Shown here: piece by piece, positions 1 through 10,119 of the stretch
How positions within the stretch are numbered: the first letter of the stretch is position 1
Layout of the letters: each line of letters opens with the position of its first letter
Source: Taxillus chinensis
Lineage: Eukaryota > Streptophyta > Magnoliopsida > Santalales > Loranthaceae
Direction: 5' to 3'
DNA length: 64,000 nt
Assembly: GCA_023512835.1 (NCBI GenBank)
Contig: CM042089.1
Coordinates: 26,044,440-26,108,439, forward strand
Position numbers and translations under genes: made by a program
Notes under the pieces: generated by a model
Told to the model about the DNA's origin: nothing
Database searches by the model: none
The model's input: only the letters and a program-made list of their open reading frames with translations

Positions 1-377
1 TAGCATGTTATCAATTAAATAATCTCAAGAACCTTAAAATCAGTAAAAACAACATAGGGAGGTGAAGTTGTCACCCTAGATGTTTTTAATCCTTGAATCT
101 TAATCCTAAAATCAATTTGCTTTCTTTGTTTATTCAGAAAACCAAATAAAAATTAGATCTTTAGTTATAAAAAAGAAAACTTTTTGCCAATACATTTTAT
201 AGGGCAAGAGTAATTGGGTGTTTTGATTTAAGAACTAGAAAACTAGGCTAATCCCTGTGGGTTCAACTCTTTGCTTGCTGCTATTCTTTTAGTGCAAACT
301 TAGGGAATTTATTATCTTGAAGAAAGATTTAACGACATTAGCTAGCTCTTTTAGAGAGGCTAAAAATCTGTCTGTCA
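1..377 (+). repeat. 3' part of the 5' LTR of the Athila-type element
   Basis: These 377 bases match the last 377 bases of the LTR at 10120-11606 and end in CA, three bases before the primer binding site. The missing part of this LTR (about 1.1 kb) must lie left of the window. Confidence 0.93.
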
Positions 378-380
378 AAT

Positions 381-398
381 TGGCGTCGTTGCCGAGGA
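381..398 (+). promoter_or_regulatory. Primer binding site, tRNA-Asp type
   Basis: The sequence tggcgtcgttgccgagga matches the complement of the plant tRNA-Asp 3' end at 16 of 18 positions. Both mismatches are C-to-T or G-to-A transitions at CpG sites, as expected from methylation decay. It starts three bases after the LTR end. tRNA-Asp priming is typical of Athila elements. Confidence 0.85.
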
Positions 399-596
399 TT
401 TAACGGTTAACTAGTTTTTAAAATCAACATTGAGTGAAATTGTTTGAATTCTGATCTTGGTGTTTTATTTTGTCTTTTATTTTCTGTTATTTTGTGTTCT
501 TTATTTGTTTATTTTGCATTGTTCGGAGCTGCTGGGTGTGTTCTTGTTGTTTTACAGGAACATAGACCAAGTGTTTGAGGAATTCCTAGTTGTGCA

Positions 597-2087
597 TGCC
601 AAGACAGGAGTTTATACCATTTAATCGGGAACCTGAAAGATTGTTCAGAGCTCGTCGCAGAGCACTAGGGAAGCAAAGACGAGAGGTCAAGAAGCACTGC
701 AAGGCTTAGAGCATTCAGTAGGTGAATTGATGGCAGATTAAAGGCCTGATGGTGGTGCATTGCAAGGAGGGGCCATTTACAATGACCAATATCCAGAAGA
801 AGAGGGTAATAGGTTTATGCCCAGAACCTTCTTAGACTACGCGAGACCGATGATGTAAGACCATTATTCTGGGATTAGGCAAACAAGAGTTCAAGCAAAT
901 AGTTTTGAGCTGAAGCCGGCATTAATTAATATGGTGAGCAACAACGCTTTTGGAGGAACAGCGGTGGACTATCCACACCAGCATTTGATGAGGTTCTACC
1001 AGATGTGTGATGCCATAAAGATCAACAATGTATCGGAGGAGGCAATAAAGCTAAGGCTTTTCCCTTTCTCCTTAAGGGATAGAGCTCTTGGGTGGTTTAA
1101 CGGTTACCGACACGGTTCAATAAATACTTGGGAGGAGATGCAGACTAAATTCATGTCTAAGTATTTTCCCCCTTCCAAGGTGATCCAGCTCATAGGGGAA
1201 ATTAGCAGATTTAGGCAAGATGAGATGGAGACTCTTCATGAAACTTGGGAGCGCTTTAAAGATTTGGTGAGAAGATGCCCTGACCATGGAAGACCCCAAT
1301 GGATTCAAATTGAATCTTTCTACACTGGTCTTCAATCTCACTCACAAGACAAGGTGAATGCAGCTGCTGGAGGATGTTTGATGAATTTAGAACCTGATAC
1401 CGCAGCAGAACTCTTGGAGAGACTGTCATTGGCTGATTGGCAGTGGTCTAACGTTCGCACTTCAAGGCCAAGGGAGAAGATAGCTTCAGTTGATACTCCC
1501 TCCAATGATATGCAAGGGCAGATCCAAGCTTTAGCGAAAAGCATGGAAGTGTTGGCTCTTAAAGTTGGAGGATCACAACACGCCTCACCAGTAGCTGAGC
1601 AAGGATGGAGTGGAGCTAAAGATACAAATTATGTTGGAGGGAAAGGCTTGTACCAGAAGCAGCAATATTATCCTCACCAACAAGGACAAGGGTACAATCA
1701 AAACCAACAACAATCTCAGGGATATCAGAAGAATCAGAACCGAGGGGGAGATACATCAGCTCAGTATAAATATGTGCCTCCAGGGATGAAGCAAAATCCG
1801 TATGCTACTGATAATTTCTTACATCCACCTCCCGTTATTCGAGCAACGGAATAGCCTCGGCCTCGGCGAGAAAGAAGAACATATCAGCATGAGGATGAGA
1901 CAACTAGAAGAGAGGTGGGTGATTTGAAGGAAAGGGTAGGCAGTATGGAGTCTTCAATTAAGAATATGGAGAAGTTACTTGTGAGTATGGCGCAGAATGC
2001 TAATCAAAGGGTGTCAACCAACACTTTTCCAAGTGACACTAAGGTGAACCCTAAGGAGAGTTGCAAGGCTATCACTCTAAAGGGGTG
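597..2087 (+). pseudogene. gag: Athila gag, broken
   Basis: The likely original start is the ATG at 597 (MPRQEFIPFN...), whose frame stops after 37 codons. The main frame then runs in another phase, with a TAA at 856-858 before the open stretch 931-1854. That stretch carries the retrotransposon gag core (RLRLFPFSL-RD-A--WF, KFMSKYFPPSK, ERFKDLVRRCPDHG) and a Gln/Asn-rich tail. A TAG at 1852-1854 ends it, but coding sense continues through a short coiled-coil-like stretch to NPKESCKAITLK, a conserved Athila gag-end motif, near 2085. Gag would form the particle that packages element RNA. At least two stops and one frame change make it non-functional. Confidence 0.88.
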
Positions 2088-2498
2088 ATCTCTTTTGCTT
2101 TATACAAGCAGCTTGGACTCACAGGAATGAAGCCAACTTCTATCTCATTACAGTTTGCGGACCGGTCCATTGGAAGACCTGAAGGAATCATTGAAGATGT
2201 GCTAGTTAAGGTGGGCTCCTTCATTTTTCCAGTAGACTTTGTAGTTTTGGAAATGGAAGAAGATAGAGGAGTTCAGCTCCTCCTTGGAAGACTGTTTCTC
2301 AGAACAGGGTGTACATTGATAGATATGGCTCAAAGGCAACTGACTCTGAGAATTAATGAAGAGACCTTAGTCTTCCATATGGGGAAGACTTTACAAGGTC
2401 AAGAGGAGGAGGACTGCCTATGGGTTGAAGATTTTGAGGAGTTGGTGGAAGACTTTTTGGCAGAAGAAATTACCACAGTAAATGATGGAGTGCTCTAG
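2061..2498 (+). pseudogene. pro: Athila aspartic protease, N-terminal half deleted
   Basis: The frame encodes a recognisable protease C-terminal half: LYKQLGLTGMKPTSISLQ, ADRSIGRPEGIIEDVLVKVG, FIFPVDFVVLEME and LLLGRLFLRTGCTLIDM. In intact Athila proteins a catalytic Asp-(Leu/Ser)-Gly-Ala motif precedes this. Here the gag-end motif is joined almost directly to VISFALYKQL, so the active-site segment and the gag-protease spacer are missing. The apparent ATG at 2061 is a by-product of that junction. A 1-145 residue product could not be an active protease. Confidence 0.85.
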
Positions 2499-5494
2499 CT
2501 TACAGAAGCTCAACAAGATGAAGAAGTGGACTTGACAGCTGAGGAGGATGAGCAAACATCAAATTCTCTGGAGCAAGCAAAGGAGGAGAAGGAAGAGGAC
2601 ATACCTCCAGCTCCAGAACTGAAGGAACTGCCTGGACACCTAAGGTATGAATTTCTTGACTCTACAAATAAATTTCCAGTTATAGTTGCTGCTAATTTAA
2701 ATGATGTAGAGTGCACTCAATTGCTAGAAATCCTTAGGAAACACAAAAAGGCCCTAGGGTGGAACATTGAAGACATTAGGGTATAAGTCCAGGGATTTGT
2801 ATGCACAAAATTCTAATGAATGATGAATTTAAACCCACAGCTAAAAGACAAAGAAGATTAAACCTTGCCATGAAAGAAGTAGTAAAAAAAGAAATTCTAA
2901 CATGGAAAACGCGGGTATAATTTATGCTATTTCAGATAGTGAGTGGGTGAGTCCGTTGCATGTTGTGCCCAAGAAGGGGGGTATGACAGTAATTAAAAAT
3001 GAGAAGATTGAATTGATTCCATCTCGGACTGTGACGGGATGGAGAGTGTGTGTTGACTATAGGAAGCTAAATAAGGCTACTAGGAAGGATCACTTTCCCC
3101 TTCCTTTCATTGACCAGATGTTGGATAGGTTAGCTAGCTATAGTCACTGCTGCTTTTTAGATGGATATTCCGGGTATAATCAGATCATGGTTAAACCCGA
3201 AGACCAAGAAAAGACCACTTTCACATGCCCCTTTGGCACCTTTGCTTTTAGAAGGATGTCATTTGGGCTATGCAATGCACCTGCCACCTTTCAAAGGTGC
3301 ATGATGGCCATTTTCCAGGGCCTGGTGGAGGAGATCATGGAGGTTTTTATGGATGACTTTTCGGTGTTTGGTTCCTCCTACCAACAGTGTTTGAAAAATT
3401 TAGATGTGGTCTTAGAAAGATGTAAGGAGAAGGAACTAGTCCTAAATTGGGAAAAATGCCATTTTATGGTAACTGAGGGGATAGTTCTAGGGCACAAGGT
3501 GTCTTCACAAGGTTTGGAGGTGGACAAGGCAAAAATCTCCACTATTGAGACTTTGCCACCTCCAACAAATGAAAAAGGAGTGAGAAGTTTCCTTGGCCAT
3601 GCTGGCTTTTATAGGAGATTCATTAAGGACTTCTTTAAAATTGCAAAACCCATGAGTAGGCTATTAGAGAAGGACACAAGCTTTGAGTTCAATGAAGATT
3701 GCTTAGAAGCTTTCAACATCCTCAAGGGTAAGTTGGTCACTGCACCAGTTATAGTCACACCAGATTGGGCTCAGCCTTTTGAGCTAATGTGTGACGCAAG
3801 TGATTATGCTGTGGGGGTAGTCTTAGGGCAAAGACGTGATAAGGTGTTTAGGGTCATTTACTATACTAGTAAGACCTTAGATGATGCTCAACAGAACTAC
3901 ACCACCACTGAAAAAGAGTTGCTGGCCGTGGTTTATGGCTGCAACAAGTTTAGACCCTACCTTTTTGGGCCTAAAGTAATTATTTATACTGATCATGCAG
4001 CTTTGAAATATTTATTTTCTAAAAAAGAAGCTAAGCCACGCTTGATTAGGTGGATACTCCTTTTACAGGAATTTGATCTTGAAATTAGAGACACAAAGGG
4101 AGCCCTAAATTCTGTGACTGACCACCTCTCCCGTGTGGAGAATGCACCTAAGTCTCTACCCATTGTAGATGACTTTCCTGATGAGAAGTTGTTTGAGGTG
4201 CACCAGCTTCCTTGGTTTGCTGATATAGCAAACTATTTAGCCACTGGGTTCATACCTAAGCAGTTAGATTACCACCAGAGAAAAAAATTGTTAGTGGATG
4301 CTAAGAAATACATTTGGGAAGACCCTATTCTCTATACAAGGTGTCCAGACCAAATAATTAGAAGGTGTGTCCTCGAGGAAGAGATAGATGACATAATATA
4401 CCATTGTCATTCATCACATTATGGGGGCCACTTTGGGGTGCAGAGAACTGTGGATAAGATCATGCAGTGTGGCTTTTATTGGCCTTACATGGTGAAAGAC
4501 ACCTATGTTTACATCAAAACCTGTGATAGATGTCAAAGGGTAGGTGGTCTGTCTAGGAAGAATGAGATGCCATTAACTGGAATTCTTCCAGTTGAAATTT
4601 TTGATATATGGGGCATTGATTTTATGGGGCCATTCCCCAAATCTGATGGGTATTCATATATCCTATTGGCTGTGGATTATGTGTCAAAGTGGGTAGAAGC
4701 TATACCTACCAGAGTGAATGATGCTAGAGTAGTGACTCACTTCCTTACCAGAAACATCTTTAGTCGATTTGGGACACCAAAGGCTATAATTAGTGATGAG
4801 GGTAGTTACTTCTGCAATAAATTGTTTGACAAATTGTTGAACAAATATGGAGTAACTCATAGAAAGTCTTTAGCTTACCACCCACAAGCTAATGGACAAG
4901 CAGAGGTGTCCAGCAGAGAGATTAAAGCCATTTTAGAGAAAACTGTTGGAGCAAATAGGAAAGACTGGTCTCAAAGGCTTGATGAAGCCTTATGGGCATA
5001 TAGGACAGCCTATAAAACTCCCATTGGGATGTCACCTTACCGTATTCTTTATGGGAAGGCTTGTCACTTACCTGTGAAATTAGAACACAAGGCTCACTGG
5101 GCCTTGAGGAAGTTAAATTTTGATCCACAAGAGGCCAAGGAGCTTAGGATGACTCAATTAATTGAATTAGATGAGTTCAGGATGGATGCCTATGAAAGTG
5201 CTAAAATTTATAAAGAAAGAACCAAGAAATGGCATGATAGGCAATTAACCAATGAACCTTTAACCTTGGGGCAGAAAGTTCTCTTATTTAACACAAGGTT
5301 TAAGGCTATTTCATGGAAAATTAAGGTCCAAGTGGATGAGACCTTTTGTGATAGTTGATCAGAAGCCATATGGGAGCTTTGAGCTCCAAGCTGTAGATGG
5401 CAAGAAATTTTGGGTGAATGGCAATAGACTGAAACCATACTTTGATCCAACTCAGAGGGAGATTTTTGATTCCCTCTCTTTCACCACCTCATGA
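2499..5494 (+). pseudogene. pol: Athila pol: reverse transcriptase, RNase H and integrase
   Basis: A Glu-rich linker (from 2526) leads through frameshifts near 2777 and 2902 into an 818-codon open frame at 2902-5358. RT has [17 protein letters not shown] and the catalytic FMDD at residues 149-152. RNase H acidic residues are visible at D298, E339, D364 and D407. Integrase has a zinc-binding H506/H510/C541/C544 set and the catalytic D573, D632 and E668. All catalytic residues are therefore retained. Near 5317-5320 one extra A shifts the frame, so the open frame stops at 5358 although integrase C-terminal coding sense ([16 protein letters not shown]) continues in the next frame to a TGA at 5492-5494. 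The enzyme set would copy and insert the element. Three frameshifts in 3 kb make a functional polyprotein unlikely. Confidence 0.92.
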
Positions 5495-6265
5495 TCTTAA
5501 TTGAAAGTCTAGCTACAGACTTTAAATAAAGCGCTGGTTGGGAGGCAACCAATGTTTTATTTTATTTATTTTTATTCAACAATTTTGTTTGCAAGCTAAC
5601 CCTGGTGTGGTAGATTTTGTTTCTTTCTTGACTAACCATTTGCAGGATGAGCCAAAATTATTGGGCCTTGGACTTCTAAATTTATTTTAAGGAACAAGTC
5701 CTAGAGCAAGGAACATATGAAGCCCACAAGTACTTGAATTTAAGCCCAATGAATTGGCGTGCAAGCATAGAGGTTGATCCATACTGCAAAAGCAACTCAG
5801 CGGAAAAGTTTGGGCTAATTTGGGCCTGAACGCCATATTGAACACCAATTGACCAAATGGCGTGCACCTCTATTGCCTCTGCAACTTCCTAGGCTAGTAG
5901 ATAAACATCACATGAAACACTTTACTTCTTGCACGCCAATTGCTAGCTATCATCTGAAGGGATAAAAATGCAAAATACCAATCTTGGACCTCCTAGAAGC
6001 TTCAAAATTTGGGACGATTCTGACCTGAACGCCAATTCACCCATATGACGTGCAAGGGTTAAAATGGTCCAAACACCCTAAAAATTGGAGGACACGTGTA
6101 TGATCCAAATTGGGACACTTCTTCTTCTGCACGCTATAAATAAAGAGGCCGGGAGCTAGGTCATTCATACCAAAAACTCATTTCTAGATCTGAAATTTGT
6201 GAAGCTCTGGTTCTTGCTGCTCTAGCCAAATTTCATCCTTCCTCTCTCTAAATTCCTGAAGCAAG
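5495..6265 (+). promoter_or_regulatory. Post-pol non-coding region with internal promoter-like module
   Basis: No coding sense is seen. The Athila-type motif gcgctggttgggaggcaacc occurs near 5530-5549. From about 5751 the strand carries repeated sites built on (A/T)TGGCGTGCA or its complement: about 5752, 5830, 5848-5866, 5935, 6030, 6047 and 6130. A TATA box tataaata at 6135-6142 follows, about 124 bases before the ATG at 6266. The same sites and TATA context (CTATAAATA-AGAGG) occur in this element's own LTR at 10318-10710. I infer an internal, LTR-like promoter driving the downstream frame. Function is untested. Confidence 0.5.
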
Positions 6266-7714
6266 ATGGTGCGCACAAGGAGATCAGGCAAGGAAGAAGT
6301 TCATTCATCCAGTTCTTCCAGTAGTGAGGATGGGGAGATATTCTTGGGGCATGCTTTGGATCTAAGTGCCTTGGAGGAATCAGACCTGGGATGGTCAAGT
6401 GAGGTGGCTTTAAAGCTTCAAAATCTTGGGCTAGTGAGGTTAGTTTCAGCCAGATGTGCCGTTTATTATCCTGCTTTGCATAAGTTTTATCATTCCATTT
6501 ACTTAAATGAGGAGGAGGATGCAATTCTAGGGCAGGTGCAGGGGGTGTATATTCATATCACACCTGAGACAATTAGGAAGACTTTTAACCTTCCTGTACC
6601 TACTGACCACCTCCCTCACCTGACCTTAGGGGAGTATGGTACTGTCTTAAATTATGCCAAACGTTTTGAGAGGAGGAGGCAGTTTACTAAAAATGGCTTT
6701 GTGGGAAAATTTAGATGTTTAGCTCATCTGGTAGGAAAGTGCTTGCTGTTGCAAACTAGTGGAAAGGATGGTGTGCCTATGACCCATCTTGCATTCATGT
6801 ATAGCATTGACCATATGTTAAATGTGGACTGGGCTGCTACCATTTTTAATTGGTGGAAGAAAAACTTGACAAAGAGGGTATATGGCAGAATGTTATGTGT
6901 TATTTTTCAGAGCCAGCATGCTCAACATTTTGCCCATTTAGACAGCACCCCATTCCCCTCTCAATGGGTTTTGAGAGTACTGCATACTGAAGGCGGTTTG
7001 GGGGTCAGTACAAGAGGTCATTGGGCAACCAGTGTTCCTTCTCTATCACATCCATCTAGGCACAGCATTCATGTGGAGAGATCCGCTGACTTTGCACAAG
7101 ACACCTCCACTCCATTGGATGAAAGGAAACAAACCCTATTCAGGCTTACTGCCATGTATATGCAGTATAATGTGCACAAGGAAGGTGTGTTTAACTTCTT
7201 TCAAGGTATCAGTGGCCAGGTGGTAAGTGAGGTAGAAGTTATCAATTGGGCATTTACAAATGGTCATATCCAGAGTGCTCAGTTTGAAGAGTTAATGGTA
7301 CTTGTCTCTCAAGACCAGCACGCTACTTCTAGACCGTCAGCCAGAGCATGGGAAGCCCCTGAAGCTCCTGCTACTGCATCTACTGAAGCATGGAGAAAAG
7401 AAACACAAGAGCTCAGGGGGGCAAATGCTAGAACCCAACGTGAAGTTGACGCATTAAGGAAGAATAACAAGGAAGTCAAGGGCCTCTTAGGAAAAATTTG
7501 GAAGGCCTTGAGCAAGAAGAAAGCATCCAAACACTCTCCCGTAGTGGAGATATCTGAAGAAGACTTACCTTCAGTTCATGAAGACTCTTCTCATGCCCAG
7601 GACGACCCACCACAACCAGAAACTTCAGCAGGGCAAGCTTACTATCCAGAGGAGCCAGAGCCAGAAGCAAGGCATTCACCTTTTCAGCCCTTTATGGATC
7701 CTACCTATTCTTAG
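6266..7714 (+). CDS. Env-position ORF of Athila element (putative plant transposon protein)
   Basis: This 482-codon open frame follows pol, where Athila elements carry their so-called env-like gene. It begins MVRTRRSGKEE, has a Ser/Glu-rich acidic start, then a globular region (about residues 70-240; FYHSIYLNEEEDAILGQVQG, ITPETIRKTFNLPVP) of the type called 'putative plant transposon protein' in plant annotations. Next comes a predicted coiled coil (about residues 365-415) and a Pro/Glu-rich tail. No signal peptide or membrane helix is evident, so a true envelope is unlikely. The ATG is about 124 bases below a TATA box. The TAG at 7712-7714 looks secondary, because sense continues in frame to about 7900 and then into the Ulp1-like frame. 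Confidence 0.7.
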   Translation: MVRTRRSGKEEVHSSSSSSSEDGEIFLGHALDLSALEESDLGWSSEVALKLQNLGLVRLVSARCAVYYPALHKFYHSIYLNEEEDAILGQVQGVYIHITPETIRKTFNLPVPTDHLPHLTLGEYGTVLNYAKRFERRRQFTKNGFVGKFRCLAHLVGKCLLLQTSGKDGVPMTHLAFMYSIDHMLNVDWAATIFNWWKKNLTKRVYGRMLCVIFQSQHAQHFAHLDSTPFPSQWVLRVLHTEGGLGVSTRGHWATSVPSLSHPSRHSIHVERSADFAQDTSTPLDERKQTLFRLTAMYMQYNVHKEGVFNFFQGISGQVVSEVEVINWAFTNGHIQSAQFEELMVLVSQDQHATSRPSARAWEAPEAPATASTEAWRKETQELRGANARTQREVDALRKNNKEVKGLLGKIWKALSKKKASKHSPVVEISEEDLPSVHEDSSHAQDDPPQPETSAGQAYYPEEPEPEARHSPFQPFMDPTYS

Positions 7715-8498
7715 GCTATTGTGCCTATGGTGCTTCCTATCTCATGGAGGCCATACATTCCTACTGCACCTCAAGACCTGCTTGGAGAGCCTATACATTT
7801 AACCATAGATCCAACCCTATCATCTGCTGGGAGTCAAGCAGCATTTGAGGGATATGAACCTCTTCACCTCGTTTGTCCTTCAACGGATCTTAGGTGATGA
7901 ATATCTCTACACAGATAAGATGGACTTATTTTGCAGGACTATGCGTTTTGTGGTGGAGGCTGAACCTCATAACTACCCACTATCTCAGTATACCTCCATT
8001 ATGCTGTGCGAGTTTTATGAGCAACCTTTGTCTGAAAGTGTGTGGCACCAGCATATAAATGGTCAGAATGAAGGGCACCGTCCTTGGCATGGTATGCACG
8101 AGGTGTTGATCCCTATGCACATTGATCGTCACTATGTCTTGGTGCGTGTGGATTTAAGTGCAGGACATGCGATGCTTTATGATCCAAGCCAAGGCAAAGG
8201 GTTCACCAGAAGAAAGAGACGGCTTGTTCATGGACTCATAAAAAGAATCAAGGATGCGATGAAAAAAGAAGGATTGTTGCAGGATAAGCTCCCTCTTATT
8301 CACCTCAACGAAATGGAACTCCCTCAACAGCCTGACCAATTTAGCTGTGGGATTTTTGTTTGCTACTATATGATGGCCATTCTGCAACTGAGGGAAAACT
8401 GGGAGATACGCGGAGAAACCTCAGCTGATTTTGTTACTCATGCACGTCGAATGGTGGCTAATGTTATCTACTACTACAGCTTGCCAACTGAGAGGTAA
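7715..8498 (+). pseudogene. Ulp1/C48-like cysteine protease domain at the 3' end of the Athila element
   Basis: After the TAG at 7712 the same frame stays open to a TGA at about 7900. Another frame, open from 7845, then encodes 217 residues ending at 8498. Counting from 7845, a Ulp1-type catalytic set is visible: His96 in HYVLVRVDL, Asp113 in LYDPS, Gln162 and Cys168 in QPDQFSCGIFVC. Family members (peptidase clan CE, C48) cleave SUMO or similar isopeptide bonds. The usual Asp before Cys-Gly is Ser here. All four catalytic positions survive, but one stop and one frameshift separate the domain from the upstream ORF. Whether it was translated as a fusion or separately is unknown. Confidence 0.78.
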
Positions 8499-10119
8499 GT
8501 ATTTTCCTACTCCCTATTTCATGCCATAAGGACATAACATATTTTAAGTGTGGTGTATTGGGGAGTGACTTGAGCCACTTGCTTGTCTTTTATATTGTGT
8601 GATTGCATGTTTTATAAAAAAAAATTGTTTGCATGCTTGTTTGAGTGATTTGCATATGGAGACATGGATATTAAGTATGCAACTTTGGCTTAAAAATTTT
8701 ACTTTTTGTGCCACATTAGTATCATGTTGTGATAAGGGTGTTAAAGTAGTTAAAATGTGCTCTGATTTGGTTTAATCATGTCTTTATCTTTTGAATGATA
8801 TCACCATGTTTTTGGAGCTGAAGTTTGAATATTAGCTAAGCATAACATGCTAAAATAAACTTTAGTGACCCTTAAAGTTGAGTAAAAAAACAAAAAAACA
8901 AAAAGAAAACATGAGAAAAGCTTCTTTTTAGCCCTTGAGTGACATTTATGGTTTATGGGTAATAGTTTGATTTGATACTCCTCTCTGCACTTAACATTAG
9001 TTATTTAATGGTAGGAGTCAAATAAGCATGTGATTACTTATTAGTGCTCAGTGTTTGGTGTGTCGTTAGGGTGCAAGGCCTTTAAGTCACTTTGACTTCC
9101 TATGTATTCTAATTTTTGTTTGTTGTGTTGTAAATATAAAAGGCTGTGATATAGAATGTGAAAAAGCCAACACTTAATTGGAAAATGGGATGTGAGACAT
9201 CAATGAATTTCTGCCTCTTCTTATGTAGCAAAATGGCAAGGGGTATGCATTAGAAAGATCAGTCTTATTTATGTGTTATGTGAGTAAAAAAAAAGAGAGT
9301 GAATAATCCATCAAGGGAGAGCATAAAATGCAACCTTGTAAGGTTATTACTTAAAAAAAACAAAAAAAACAAAAAAACAAAAAAAAAACAAAAAAAACAA
9401 AAAAAAAAAAAAAAGAAAAGAAAAAAGAAAAGAGGGATTCAAAATAAAAGCCACATTGGCTTGATATTCATATGAGTAATTAGTTAGTTTGGTAGCCACA
9501 ATGGCTGCGTTTTGTTTGTTTTGAGAGTGTTGAGCTCAATTCTTTAGCTCATGGTTTTGTTTTATTAGTTATTAGAATAGAGTGTGAGTTTATTGAGTTT
9601 AGACTAGCGTGTGAGTTCAAATAAAGTATAATAGAGAGTGTGTTTTCTTTGATGAGCACAATAGGGAACTCTCATGATTGCTTGGCAAGTACTTAATCAA
9701 TAGTTGATGGCGGATGTAGAGATAGAGTTTACCATCCTTTGTTAATTGATAGATATGGGGCTTGAGATTAAAGAGAAAAAGAGAATTTATATTTGAGTAA
9801 GGCAGCTTTATTCTTGGTGAGAACTTAAAGCGAAACTAGGTGCTATTTTATCATGGATTGCTTGCTGATATCTGAGTTTTCAATAATGATATTGCATGGT
9901 TGTTGGACTTAGGGATATGAACATGAATGAACTAAGCTATGACTCATTTTGGTTGCTTAAAATGCCCATTTCATCATGATAGAGTTGCATGCTTGGGAAA
10001 CCATGACTCTCCTTGATTGATATTTTATTTTTCTTTCCGTTTGACTGAGTGTTTATTTTATTTCTGCATGCTTGTATGTTTTCGCTTGAGGACAAGCAAT
10101 GATTCAAGTGTGGTGTATT
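8499..10119 (+). other. 3' non-coding region of the Athila element with A-rich tracts and two PPT-like copies
   Basis: No open frame of interest. A-rich tracts lie at about 8885-8912 and 9350-9425. The 14-base string aagtgtggtgtatt occurs at 8546-8559 and again at 10106-10119, where it ends at the first base of the 3' LTR. The second copy is the polypurine tract position for plus-strand priming. The first may be an old or secondary tract. Confidence 0.7.

Noticed and set aside
1117..1544. Minus-strand frames opposite gag
   Set aside because: Shadows of the gag reading frame.
6222..6524. Minus-strand 100-codon frame over the start of the Athila 3' ORF
   Set aside because: Antisense shadow of the 6266-7714 frame, with no independent signal.
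7845..8498. A host Ulp1-type SUMO protease gene
   Set aside because: It lies between integrase and the 3' LTR of one element, lacks introns and upstream protease domains, and is cut by a frameshift. It is element cargo.
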